Positions 54,462 to 64,000 of a DNA stretch of 64,000 nt are shown one piece after another. Origin of the DNA: Paraphoma chrysanthemicola (Eukaryota; Ascomycota; Dothideomycetes; Pleosporales; Phaeosphaeriaceae); assembly GCA_020744225.1 (NCBI GenBank), contig JAGMWG010000022.1, positions 62,001-126,000 of the forward strand, read 5' to 3'. Positions within the stretch are counted from its first letter, which is position 1. The number at the start of each line of letters is the position of its first letter. Position numbers and translations under genes: made by a program. The notes beneath the pieces were generated by a model. It saw nothing but the letters and a program-made list of their open reading frames with translations, ran no database searches and was not told the DNA's origin.

Positions 54462-54917
54462 GGCAGCGCCAGCCGAGGCATCTGATTATGTGCCGAGGCG
54501 GCGCAAATAATGTCGAAATCTTGAGAGTTGATGGTGAGGTACCAGATCCTTTTCGAGTCAATGAAGTTGCGGAGCGCATGTGTACTTAAGTGGCGACGCT
54601 GTCGGCCGAGCACGGCTGATTGACGCCGGGTTAGTTGTTACCAAGGTAGTGATCTTGAATGTGGACCCGGCAATTAATACTACCCAATTACTAAAATGCA
54701 CGAGACAGTGAGACAACTCGATCTATTGGCCAATCTGCACACTTCCAGGGGTGCATTGGCACCTACATGTCTGTCAGGCTAGACAACGCCCCCACCGCTC
54801 ACGTGTCGTCCGTTACAATGCCTTCCCGAGGTCACAAATACTGCATATACGTTCGTAGTGCACGAAGTCCAAATAATATGTTTAGACTCAGCCCATAGCG
54901 CTTAAATGCTTGCGAAA
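54462..54917. other. intergenic, nothing recognised
   Basis: Short region upstream of the GFA-type gene and downstream of the nitronate monooxygenase gene. Confidence 0.5.
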
Positions 54918-55916
54918 TTATAGCCTCGCAGTATCTACAACCAACGCATTGCTCTGCGTCAACACCTCGATGGCTTCCCTCTCCATCCTCTTCGCCAGCT
55001 CTTCACAACTCGGCACATCATGTATCAAGCCCGCACACATCCCCAAACTCCAAACGCCCGCATCCACATCACCCGTCTCGTACACACCTTGGCCTCTCTT
55101 TCCGCTCATCAAGTGAGCGACGTCTTCGAATTTGACGTCTTTCTTCTCGGCCTCAATCTTGACGACCTCCGTGCTGACCTTGTTCTTGTGCAAACGTGAT
55201 GTATTACGGAATTTGCGCAGACATAGCACAGTGTCATTCTCGGTAGCTTGCACAATGGCTTTCTTTACATTTTGGTGAATTGGAGCTTCGATGGTACACA
55301 TCCAGCGCGTGCCCATATTGACACCAACCGCACCAAGGGCAAGAGCGGCCGCGAGTTGTCTTCCGTTTGCGAAACCTCCTGATGCGAGATACGGAATTTT
55401 AAGCTGTTCGCGGCATAGAGAGAGGAGGATGAGCGATGTGGTGTCGTATTCGCCGCCGTGACCTGCACACTCGATTCCGTCGATAGATATGCAGTCGACC
55501 CCGAGCTTCTCGGCCCGCAAAGCGTGCTTCAAAGTCACACATTTGTGGAATATCGTGACACCGTTGTCTTTTAGATATTTGAGAATCGGGCTTGGGTCAC
55601 CGGCCGTCTCGACAATCTTGATGCCTTCTTCGACGACAACCCTAGCATATGCTGAGTAGTCTGGCGGGTTCATCATTGGCAGTAAAGTAATGTTGACGCC
55701 AAATTGCACCGCTGACGACTTCAACAGTTTCTTGGTCTTCCGGATCTCATTGCGTAGCGCTTCAGGCGTTGGTTGTGTGAGAGCTGTGAGAAAACCTAGA
55801 GCACCTGCATTTGCAACTGCTGATATGAGCTCAGCTTTCCCAACCCACATCATTCCTCCTTGAACCACAGGTACCCGGATTCCCAATCGCTCCGTGAGCC
55901 ATGTTTTGAGTGGCAT
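54918..55916 (-). CDS. nitronate monooxygenase (2-nitropropane dioxygenase family)
   Basis: A protein of 332 aa in one exon. A TIM-barrel FMN enzyme with VQGGMMWVGKAELISAVANAGALGFL at residues 18-43 (phosphate/flavin contact), the catalytic His153 in ECAGHGGEYD, and the FMN-phosphate loops SGGFANGRQLAAAL and LGAVGVNMGTR. It oxidises alkyl nitronates such as propionate-3-nitronate to aldehydes and nitrite using O2, which detoxifies plant nitro compounds or serves metabolite pathways. The length fits the fungal class. Neighbours are a GFA-type protein and a BBE-type oxidase, giving a small redox neighbourhood. Confidence 0.93.
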   Translation of the reverse strand: MPLKTWLTERLGIRVPVVQGGMMWVGKAELISAVANAGALGFLTALTQPTPEALRNEIRKTKKLLKSSAVQFGVNITLLPMMNPPDYSAYARVVVEEGIKIVETAGDPSPILKYLKDNGVTIFHKCVTLKHALRAEKLGVDCISIDGIECAGHGGEYDTTSLILLSLCREQLKIPYLASGGFANGRQLAAALALGAVGVNMGTRWMCTIEAPIHQNVKKAIVQATENDTVLCLRKFRNTSRLHKNKVSTEVVKIEAEKKDVKFEDVAHLMSGKRGQGVYETGDVDAGVWSLGMCAGLIHDVPSCEELAKRMEREAIEVLTQSNALVVDTARL

Positions 55917-56375
55917 CGTGTCGGGAGTTGTGACTGCTCAGCAAAAACAATGTGTGGAGGACGACGCAGAGCTGTTTTGAAAAAGTGGAAGGACGCGACA
56001 GATGTGGTAGGTAGGAAGTCTTGCAGGACGAATAACAAAATGTGAAAGTCGTGAGTCGAGGCGTCGGGAAGTGTCGAGTCAGGTTCGTGCCGAGGTACAA
56101 GATCGTGTACCCCACTCTCGTCCTCTCCTGCTTCATTCACAAACGTCGACATTCGAGCCCTAGATTACTGATCTCTAAAATGGTATGCCGTATATCCATT
56201 GATCTTCGGACTAGTACGCGCTGCAGTGGTCAGTCATTGCCAGTGATTGCTGCCTGGTAGGGAGAAACAGTGCGTCATGACTGCCGATGTAGCTGATGGC
56301 AATCTCAACATCACACACTTTAAACCGAAGTCACTGATCGAGACATCTGTCATCATTAAGGTTACAGTAGCGGAA
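55917..56375. other. intergenic, nothing recognised
   Basis: Between the nitronate monooxygenase start and the BBE-type oxidase stop. Short frames only. Confidence 0.5.
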
Positions 56376-58120
56376 TCAGCTAGCACGGCACATGCGTCCA
56401 TCATTGCGAACATTCCACACCTCACTTCCAACGCCTACTGTGGCATAGAAGAGGCTGGCAGGATCCCATTTCCTCTTGATGCTCAGGAGCTTGTTGTAGT
56501 TGGAACCCCAAAACGTCGACTGGAAGTTCGGTTGACGGAAGTCGGCTTCGTTCACATATGAGCCACTGCCTGGAGTCGCAGCCTCGACCAGAGGAATAAT
56601 CTCCTTCGTCATCTTCTCTTGAGTTGCGAAAGCTTCCGACCACGGAGCGGTAAAGCTCCATGGAAGAGTCAATGTCGCGTGGACTATGGCATCTCTCCAG
56701 GCTGGGTGTACCGAAGTCGTTTGTTGCGATCCAAAGGCTTTCACGTTCGTTCCAACGCCGATCCAAGTCACACCCTTCTCCACTACAGCCTTCCAGGTGC
56801 TCGAAATGTTCTTCACGACGCTGCGCGGGATCAACCGAGTGCCGTATTGAGCGATCCCAACTTGAATATTGCCAAGGGGAAGCGGGCCGAAGTATCTGTC
56901 GAAATGCTCGTAGTATGTGTTGAACTGGCTATAGGTTACGGTGTATTTGACACCTATAGCGTCTAACCGCGCGACAAAAGGTGCGAGAATCGACTTGACC
57001 TCGGTCTCCGTCTTGTTGTACGCACTCAGCGGAGAGATCATGAAGAACGATGTGGTAAAGTAATGGACCACCATGGTTCCTGCATCCACCATTGCCGGCA
57101 GCTCTTCGTGGAATGCCTGGATACCGTCGTAGAAGATGCCCTGCGAGTTGTCCGTGGTAAAGAACGACAAAGATGCTCCTCCAAAGACAGCTTCCTTGTG
57201 GGCCTTCACTGTCATCGACACCACAACACCGTATGTGCTACCGCCGCCACCATTCAGAGCCCAATAAAGGTCGGCATTCTGATTGATATTGGCGTTGACG
57301 AGTCTCCCGTCGGCTGTAACGACCTCCCAATTAAGGACGTTGTCAGCGGAGAGACCAAAGCTGGTGCTTATCGCGGAGTGGCCACCGCCTTGAGTATATC
57401 CTCCTGCAATGCCGACTGTAGGGCATTCGCCTCCTACCACGACAAGACCTTTGTCTCGCGCAGCCGCCATGATCTCGAAGCCTTGCACACCGGCACCAAG
57501 TTTGAAGGCTGGACCGGTATATGCCGAGCTTTGATACGTCGGAATATGGGTGATGCCCTTGAGATGGTGGGTCCAAACGGCCAAGGAGCCTGCACCGGTA
57601 GATCGACCCAGATAGTCGTGACCAGTATTCCGGATCACAAGACGAATGTTCTTCGAGGCAGCAAATGCAATGGTTCGCTGAACATCAGCAGGTCCCGATG
57701 CATCAACGGCATATCTGACATAGTTGCCGAGCTCACATGGGCGTTCTCGTGGCTGAAATGGATCGCAACTCTGATTGGCAAAAAACGGCGCCATGACGGA
57801 CGAAGAAGAGTCATAGCTAGCGATATGAGCAAGTCACTGTTTCAGTTGCGCTCGAAGAATACATACTGGATCTTCTCAAACTGCCACTGGCTCTTCAGAT
57901 TCTCGCAAGTGGCGCTGTCGAAGGCCGCGCCGTGACATGGTGCGCCCAAAGGTACCGTCGCAACAAGACGCCCGCCTACCGTCTGGTTGAATTTGTCCCA
58001 TTCACCCTTTGACGGCCATGCTGCGTCTCCAGGAAATGTTTTGCATTGGCTTGCAGGTACTCCATTGACAGCAACGGCGCTCAAAAGCGCGATGGCGACA
58101 AGCTTGCAAGTGAAATGCAT
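56376..58120 (-). CDS. secreted bicovalent FAD oxidase (BBE-type)
   Basis: Two exons on the minus strand, 58120-57867 and 57816-56376, with a 50-nt intron (GTATGT...GCTAG), give 564 aa. Splicing joins FEKIHYDSSSSVMAPFF. Signal peptide at 1-20 (HFTCKLVAIALLSAVAVNG). The FAD_binding_4 domain has both covalent flavin anchors: His151 (RNTGHDYLGRST) and Cys216 (VGGECPTVGIAGG). The Gly-rich NADLYWALNGGGGSTYGVV segment is intact, and the C-terminal BBE segment NYNKLLSIKRKWDPASLFY is complete. Bicovalent flavin enzymes of this type oxidise carbohydrates or secondary metabolites, making H2O2 outside the cell. The substrate is not determined. Several NxT/S glycosylation sites are present. Confidence 0.93.
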
Positions 58121-59278
58121 TGTCGGACTTGATGTCGCCGTACCTCGCATTGTAACCTGCGCGAATCCCAAGGCATTATAAATGAAACCCGTGGACCCTG
58201 CAGGCCGTGTCCCTGGGTAGCAATAGACTAGTATGGATATGGGATTGCCCGATGGACAATAAGATGAAGATGGCGCTAAAGCTTGAACTTTCCGAACCCT
58301 TGCTGCGACTTCCACGTGGCTTGCCGACCCGCACAGGTCCGCCAACATCTTCAAGTCGACCTGACGACCACCACAACATTTGCGCATATACGTCCGTGCG
58401 GCATTGGTTTGGGACCAGAATTGTGTCACGGTCTTTCCCCTTGCACGCAAAGTCATTACTGATACGTTCCTCGGACTTGCCTTTGTGGATAGGCAGGTGG
58501 CACGTATACCTGCCTATTCCTTACTGAGCTAAGGCGGTAGACGCAGCACCTTCGGCTTTGGTTTATGCCGCGACCATGCAAATTCGTCAAGCACCGACAG
58601 GGTAGACGATGCGTTTGATTGGCGAAAGCTTTGACGCAGCCTCAGGAACTGGGCCAAACCCTTGCCCCCACGGTAAGAACCCGAACATAGAGAAGCCACA
58701 TCCAATACCAAAGACACGGCTCGGACCGACTTGGAAAACTTCCGCTCCGGTCTCATTGGCCTCAAGCGAGGTGTCTGCACGGAGATGACTTCTAGAAAAG
58801 TGATACTCATGACACGGGGTTTCATGCCGACATGGCACCGATCGTCGTAGACGGGCCTTTGGAAAGGCGATGAGATTGACAAGCAGAACTACAGCTCACT
58901 ATGCCAGGTCAGTTCTCATATTCATCGGCTGGTGTACCAATTAGAGGAAAATCTTCCGAGACGAACGCCTTGGAGCCACAATGATTGGTGCCAACCTGTG
59001 AAGCACTTCGTCGCAGGTCACCGATAGCTTTTTCCTCGACTCGCTCTCCGGACTCACGGATGTGTCTCCTCTACGTCTGTAAGGGCGAAGTATTAAAAAC
59101 TCCGAGAGGGTCCGACACTTCTGCACGTTATGGTGTGACCCGGGCAGCTGGGAATAAAACCGGTGGGTTCATATCAGCGTAGCAATGCTTATAGTCAGTG
59201 TCCTTCCTCGTGGAGTTCTGTAAGGAATCCGCCGATCCTCATGTCTAGTGAGAGTTACCAGAATACGATCGCAACGCG
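58121..59278. other. divergent promoter region, nothing else recognised
   Basis: 1.16 kb between the oxidase start (minus) and the 7TM gene start (plus). No gene, repeat or RNA was recognised. Confidence 0.5.
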
Positions 59279-60714
59279 ATGGGCTGGGCACATAACACGC
59301 CAGAGGGCGTTGCAAACGACGGACCAAAACTCACGGCTGTTGCTATCGCGCTGACGACAGCATCACTATGCGTTCTATTGCTTCGTCTATATGTTCGCGT
59401 CTGGATGATCAAGGCCCTGGGAGCTGGTACGTCTATCTCGAACTAATGTTCCCAGTCCGTAGCTGATGAGTTCGCCATTATCAATAGATGACTGGACGTT
59501 GGTAGTCACATGGGTAAGGCACAACGCATCTCACTGTATAGTATGAAACCTCACAGTCGCGATAGATAGCGTCATGTGGCTTTGCTGCAGTGACTATTGC
59601 CCGTAAGTGAACAACATGTTGCTGATATCCCGCACTGCTAATCTTCTTATGAGAAACCAAATGGGGACTCGGACTGCAGCATGTCAAAGACATGCCTCTG
59701 GAGAACATCTACAACTTCGGATTGGTGCGACTCTCCCATTCAACTCATATTTGGCAGCACTGACTCGCCCAGATACAATACATGGGCGCACCATTGTGAG
59801 CTGAGATACTCTACGCTTTGAGTACTCGTCTAACGAAGATGTACAGCTACATTACGAGTATCTTGGGTTTCAAACTCAGCCTACTCCTGACCTATCTCCG
59901 CTTTATGACCAAAGGCGCCGCGCGTAACACTACGATCGGTGTCATGATTGCATGCATAGCATTTCATCTCTCATTCCTCCTGGTTCAGATCAACCTCTGC
60001 CAGCCGGTAATGCACTCGTTGACGTTGCGTATCCTCGAACTAACAAGAGTAGGTGGCCAAGCAATGGAACCCAGCAATCACTTCAGGAAAGTGCTTGCCC
60101 GCCGTCCCATTCTATACCAGCATGGCGTCCTTTACGATATTTTTCGACATCGCAGTGTGAGCCAACGCCCTCCCGATTCCCAAGCATACACATCTAATCT
60201 CAGCAGCATGTTCCTCCCCTTCCCCGTCCTCCTTAAATCCCACATCCAGAACCGCAAGAAATTCGCCCTCCTCGGTCTCCTCACTCTAGGCGTATTCATC
60301 ACCATCATTCAAGTCATTCGCATCCAAACCGTCAAGAACCTCTCCAACTACCTCGACTCCGCGAAACTCATCATGTGGTCTACGGTCGAGAACAACCTCG
60401 GCATCATCGTTGCATCGATTCCGACCCTTGCGCCGCTGTTCAAGTACTATGCAGAGAAGACGCAGAAGAGCTCATCGGCGTTATCGGCGGATCGGTCGCG
60501 GTCGCTGTATGCGCTGAAGTCGCGACGGAGTACGAGGCAGGGGTCTTTCCCATTGGGAAGTGGAAGTGGAACGCACAGGACGGTGGGGGCGGGTAGCAGG
60601 TCGGAGACGGGAAGTGAAGAGTTTATACTGGGGGATATAGGGGCGATCACCAAAAAAACCGAAGTCACTGTTTTGACTTCTGCAAAGGAGGAGTCTGGGC
60701 AGTCAAAGATATAA
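59279..60714 (+). CDS. fungal rhodopsin-domain 7TM integral membrane protein
   Basis: Eight exons: 59279-59426, 59488-59513, 59566-59602, 59654-59724, 59773-59795, 59847-60006, 60053-60156 and 60207-60714. All introns are GT-AG and 46-61 nt, and the joined frame gives 358 aa. Several exons are only 23-37 nt, so single-frame readings miss most of the gene. Conserved motifs of the fungal rhodopsin/PTH11-like class appear in order: LLLRLYVRVWMIKALGADDWTL, KWGLGLQHV, IQYMGAPFYITSILGFKLSLLLTYLRF, QINLCQP, WNPAITSGKCLP, and MWSTVENNLGIIVASIPTLAPLFK. No N-terminal CFEM domain is seen. The C-terminal ~90 residues are a Ser/Arg-rich cytosolic tail. It is probably a receptor-like sensor; the ligand is unknown. 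Confidence 0.92.
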
Positions 60715-61155
60715 ATGGAGGAGCATTTTATGTATGAATGGGTAAATACAACGGTGCATGCGGAGGTGTAGCCCACAAGCTGAAGCTGTAGCTGCTGGGA
60801 GTAGTTGATCTCAATCGTCCCTTGATAGTGGGATGTCTCGGGACATTCGTGCAGCCGGGTTGTGAGAGAGTATTTGGGGAGGATGATACCAATGCGCAAT
60901 GTAGCCTCGACATTCGTCCACCTACTCCAAGACTACCAGCCGCGGTGCAAAGATTCGTGCGTGTTTGTCACCAGCTCTTCGCCTCGACCGTCCTGATGAA
61001 AACTTCTCAACAGCCTCGTATCAGTTTCTTCACGCGAGATCAACACTACAAGAATTGCCAAAGATACACAGGCGCCCAGATCAGGGCATTTATCTCAAGC
61101 CTGTCGGCTGACATCCACGGTGAGCGCGCACGAATGTTTGCAAAATCTGTGCTAT
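60715..61155. other. intergenic, nothing recognised
   Basis: Between the 7TM gene and the tentative small gene on the opposite strand. Confidence 0.45.
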
Positions 61156-61529
61156 CTACTTGCCTACTCGCTTTCGTAAATTTCTACCCTTCCGCTCCGC
61201 CTCTTCCTTCCTCCTTCGCCACTTGGCCTCCATGGCAATACTAGCAGGTCTCCGCTCCCGCCCTTGGCTTCCTCCACACTTCCTCCGCTCCGGCTCTCTA
61301 ACGTCCTTCTCTTTCAAGCATCTCGCCGCAAAGCCGTCCTTTAACCTATCTCGTTCATCATCAATGATCCGCGCCACGAGCCGAGCAAACTTGCGGTCCT
61401 TTTGCGCACATTGCATCACCCTACTGTTTGATCATCGTGTTAACGATTATATGGAAACCAGTGTACATGTTCACCTAATGTCTCCGCCAGCAATAGTCGT
61501 TTCGTTCACGTAGCAAATACCTGGGCATG
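61156..61529 (-). CDS. tentative small highly charged protein
   Basis: A minus-strand frame from 61419 to the stop at 61156 encodes 87 residues rich in Arg, Lys and Glu (FARLVARIIDDERDRLK, EAKWRRRKEEAERKGRNLRKR), protein-like and probably helical. A possible first exon MPS/MPR (ATG 61529, donor GTATTT, acceptor AAACAG or AGTAG near 61430) joins in frame. No family is recognised. It could be a small nuclear or nucleolar protein, or a false frame. Confidence 0.35.
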
Positions 61530-62301
61530 CTCTGTGTGCTGATTCCTGCCGAGTACGTTGCCCTGCTTCCAGGTTAAACCTATACTGATCATTCCAAGGT
61601 TGCATGCACTATTGCCTGCCGTAATTGTCGGCCGAGCCGACTCTCTAACATGCTCCTCCGCTGAAGGGGGGTTGTGGTTGTGCACGGCTTGTTGTTCACT
61701 GACTTCATCCCGTCCACGTCCGCGAAGTATCTGTTCGAATGAGAAGGTTCAACATAATACCTTCTGCTAATGGGACGACGAACTGATCTAATCCTACTCT
61801 CAAGTATCGCACGCGAATTTATCGTAATCATTGACAGACATTGCTGCGATATATTTCGTGACAATTCCACCATTTCAGCCCTGGTACTACTCGATATCGT
61901 GTCACGAATCTGGCCACGGCACTTGCAAAATATACACGGAATGATAATACCAGGCCGCAAAGTTGCTTCAAATTGGTCTGATGGGGATGAAAGTGAATAC
62001 CTTGTGGCCAAGGTGATTTCATTCAGTAGATATGAGAAGAGAGAAGAAACTAATCCTACACCAAACCCGCAATCATCATGCAAGAAAAACTCCAATTGTA
62101 TCCTAGGTATAATGCACCAATGCCGCTGCATAGCGAGAGTCATGAAAAGTAGCGCCTCTGTACAAAATCTGCGCTGCGCTCATGTAATCTCGTCAAATGC
62201 AATGTCGTTCTAAGCCAAGTCGTGAAAATTCGTTCCGCCTCTTGCCTACCCCACAGTCTACTATCGTTACAAAACCGTCATAAAGCAAGACAGTAAGTCA
62301 T
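61530..62301. other. intergenic, nothing recognised
   Basis: Overlapping frames on both strands (61589-62143 minus, 61770-62213 plus) without recognisable features. Confidence 0.45.
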
Positions 62302-64000
62302 CTATACCTCTCCAGCAAGCACGCTGCCACTGCCGACAGATCCACCAAGATCCCAATAATTACGTGCAGAGTTGTTGCTGCGTTTGCTCTTCTTTGTGCT
62401 TTGGCTTGCACAGCTTGAATTGCTCCTTAGCTTCTGGTGTCGCAAGGAAGCTTGTGGGTTATAGTATGTGCGATATGTTGTATCCTTGCGCTTGATCTCC
62501 CTTGGTTGGGATGAGGACGACGTCGGGAGTCCTCTGTCCGTCGTCCTATTGACCAAAGGGTGATGCTGGCGGATAATAGCTGCGCGGCGAGCGGAGTTTA
62601 CACCATCTTCGGTGCCTATCGAGGGAGCGCTTGACGATCTTCGTGGTTGAGATGATATGCTTGACCGGCGGGATGTGAAGCGTTTGACAAGAAAGTTGAA
62701 GATCATCTTGACATCGAGCTCACGTTCCCAGTATTCCCGCTCTCGCACGAGGTCCTCGGCGATGTTAGCAGTAGTCGCAGGCGGCGCTCGAAAGGAGTCT
62801 AGAGGATCTGCCTCGGCGGGCTCTTCCTCGATGCCCCACAATGCCGCCTCGCTATAAGCATGTGATGTTTGTTGAGTGGGGAAAGTAGGTGCGAAGTGAG
62901 CCGAGGCTGGGGAGTCTGTTATTGGCTGCGAACTTGACTGACGGGAGGAAGCTAGATCAGTTGCAACAACCGGGGTCGCTCGGGTTGATGGAAGGCCTGC
63001 GTAGTCTGGAGTGGATTGCGCGAGCTGGTATGTCGAAAAAGCGCCGGGGTGTTCTGAGAGTTGATGCACGAGAATTCCGAGCTCTTCGGCTACCCGCTCA
63101 AGCAGCCTTGTCTGCCAGCCGTCGTCGGCAAGGGTAGAGGGATCAATGCCGGCATCTTTGAGGGCTTTATCTGCACGAAGTTGAATTGGAGACGCTGCTT
63201 TGGGCGTGCTCTCTTCTTCAGGAAGCGCTTCGCCAAAGATGACAGAAAGGGTATCCTCGTCGAGTCCAATCAGATCGCGGATCACCCGTCTTGTTATACG
63301 CTGCCAAAATGAGAGGTTTTCTGAGCCCTCATCCGATGAGTCACTTTGAGCATCCGTGACTGATGGTGCAGGCTTAGCAACCGGAGTGGCTTCTGGCTGT
63401 GTGCTGTCGACGCGTACGCGTGTAGCACTGACCATGCTCATTCGCCGTCTTCGTCGGGTTTCCTTCTCTATCTCTTCTAGTAGCGCCTTGCTCTGCTCCA
63501 GTCGCCACTTCTCAATGCGCTGCCGCCGTTCTTGCTCTTGGTTGCCCTCGTCCGCTTCGTCCAGGATAGAGAAGTGTCGCTGTACGCTGGATCGCCGTCG
63601 CGCAACACGTCTTCGTGGCCGCTCGAATTGCCACATGTGTTCTTGCATGGTCGCATCCGGCTGGAACTCGCCCAGGCCATCATGGGTTGGCAGCACCGTC
63701 TCACCGCTTTGCAGCAGTCTGCTTGCGGGTGCACCATACTCAGAGGGCTCGTGGAAGGCATGTAGCCCATCGTCCAAGCTGTCCAGCTCCTCTTCCGTGC
63801 CAAGGAACGTGCCGGCATCGTCATCTTGGTCTGAACGAGCTGCAGTGTCGAGTGAGCCGAATTCACTGAAGCGTGACAAGCCAGCTGTCCGCGGTGTTCG
63901 CTCGGTCGAGGTGGTCTGTGTGCGGGCAGTGGTGGAAGGCGCGGTCGGGGAGAAGAGGATCCACTCCTCCGACTCCTCTAGTGGCCGCTTGAGGAGCTGT
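62302..64000 (-). CDS. large disordered protein, 5' end beyond window
   Basis: The frame ends at 62302 and is open to the right edge, giving about 566 residues of a longer protein. The stretch entering from the edge (KRPLEESEEWILFSP) continues without a stop, so the internal start near 63879 (a TTG) is not the true beginning. Features are an Arg-rich coiled-coil-like helix (about nt 63620-63420: QERRQRIEKWRLEQSKALLEEIEKETRRRRRMS), an acidic/Ser spacer, a short conserved-looking folded part (FWQRITRRVIRDLIGLDEDTLSVIFGE; ERVAEELGILVHQLSEHPGAFSTY), a helix near EDLVREREYWERELDVKMIFNFLV, and a Ser/Arg-rich tail ending GSVGSGSVLAGEV. No named domain. It may be a cell-cortex or nuclear scaffold; that is a guess. 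Confidence 0.8.
   Translation of the reverse strand, partial: QLLKRPLEESEEWILFSPTAPSTTARTQTTSTERTPRTAGLSRFSEFGSLDTAARSDQDDDAGTFLGTEEELDSLDDGLHAFHEPSEYGAPASRLLQSGETVLPTHDGLGEFQPDATMQEHMWQFERPRRRVARRRSSVQRHFSILDEADEGNQEQERRQRIEKWRLEQSKALLEEIEKETRRRRRMSMVSATRVRVDSTQPEATPVAKPAPSVTDAQSDSSDEGSENLSFWQRITRRVIRDLIGLDEDTLSVIFGEALPEEESTPKAASPIQLRADKALKDAGIDPSTLADDGWQTRLLERVAEELGILVHQLSEHPGAFSTYQLAQSTPDYAGLPSTRATPVVATDLASSRQSSSQPITDSPASAHFAPTFPTQQTSHAYSEAALWGIEEEPAEADPLDSFRAPPATTANIAEDLVREREYWERELDVKMIFNFLVKRFTSRRSSISSQPRRSSSAPSIGTEDGVNSARRAAIIRQHHPLVNRTTDRGLPTSSSSQPREIKRKDTTYRTYYNPQASLRHQKLRSNSSCASQSTKKSKRSNNSARNYWDLGGSVGSGSVLAGEV

Noticed and set aside
61589..62143. 184-residue minus-strand frame
   Set aside because: No recognisable features, and a comparable frame is open on the opposite strand; probably non-coding.

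Overview
The window is nuclear DNA of a filamentous ascomycete. The evidence is short spliceosomal introns (mostly 50-130 nt, GT-AG), a Zn2Cys6 transcription factor, a BtgC-type GH17 beta-1,3-glucanase, a TmpA-like membrane flavoprotein, a fungal rhodopsin-domain 7TM protein, small secreted cysteine-rich proteins and an intron-bearing tRNA-Ala. The mix suggests a Dothideomycete-like lifestyle, but that placement is inference only. Most ATG/exon models below were built by hand from splice sites and reading frame.

Layout. 0-6.4 kb: the tail of one gene, a salicylate-hydroxylase-type flavin monooxygenase divergent from an NmrA-like NAD(P)-binding protein, then the Tudor-SN (SND1) nuclease. 8.4-9.9 kb: a Tyr/Pro/Thr/Lys-rich repetitive secreted wall protein. 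11.0-19.7 kb: a likely carbohydrate-use cluster of a secreted GH43-like beta-propeller enzyme, an FAD oxidoreductase, a divergent Zn2Cys6 regulator and a sugar transporter. 20-25.3 kb: tRNA-Ala(CGC), TmpA-like flavoprotein, epoxide hydrolase. 26.5-31.3 kb: a 1576-residue disordered protein with tandem MRG motifs. 32.1-35.5 kb: a secreted 8-cysteine protein and a glutamate/dicarboxylate symporter. 35.9-38.1 kb: frame-disrupted or unresolved genes. 38.2-44.3 kb: F-box protein, SDR, membrane-anchored GH17. 45.3-49.3 kb: a GPI-anchored protein, a secreted ferritin-like (Rds1-type) protein and a second secreted cysteine-rich protein. 51.0-60.7 kb: an anion:cation-symporter MFS protein, GFA-type zinc protein, nitronate monooxygenase, bicovalent-flavin BBE-type oxidase and 7TM rhodopsin-domain protein, i.e. 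a redox/transport/signalling neighbourhood. 61.2-64 kb: a tentative small gene and the C-terminal part of a disordered protein running off the right edge.

Three genes were recovered only by joining exons: the 8-Cys secreted protein (32.1 kb), the GPI protein (45.3 kb) and the full 132-aa 6-Cys protein (48.9 kb). No CRISPR, phage or bacterial-type feature was seen, and no intact transposon was recognised. The most coherent candidate system is the 11-19.7 kb catabolic cluster. The most interesting uncharacterised proteins are the two cysteine-rich secreted proteins.
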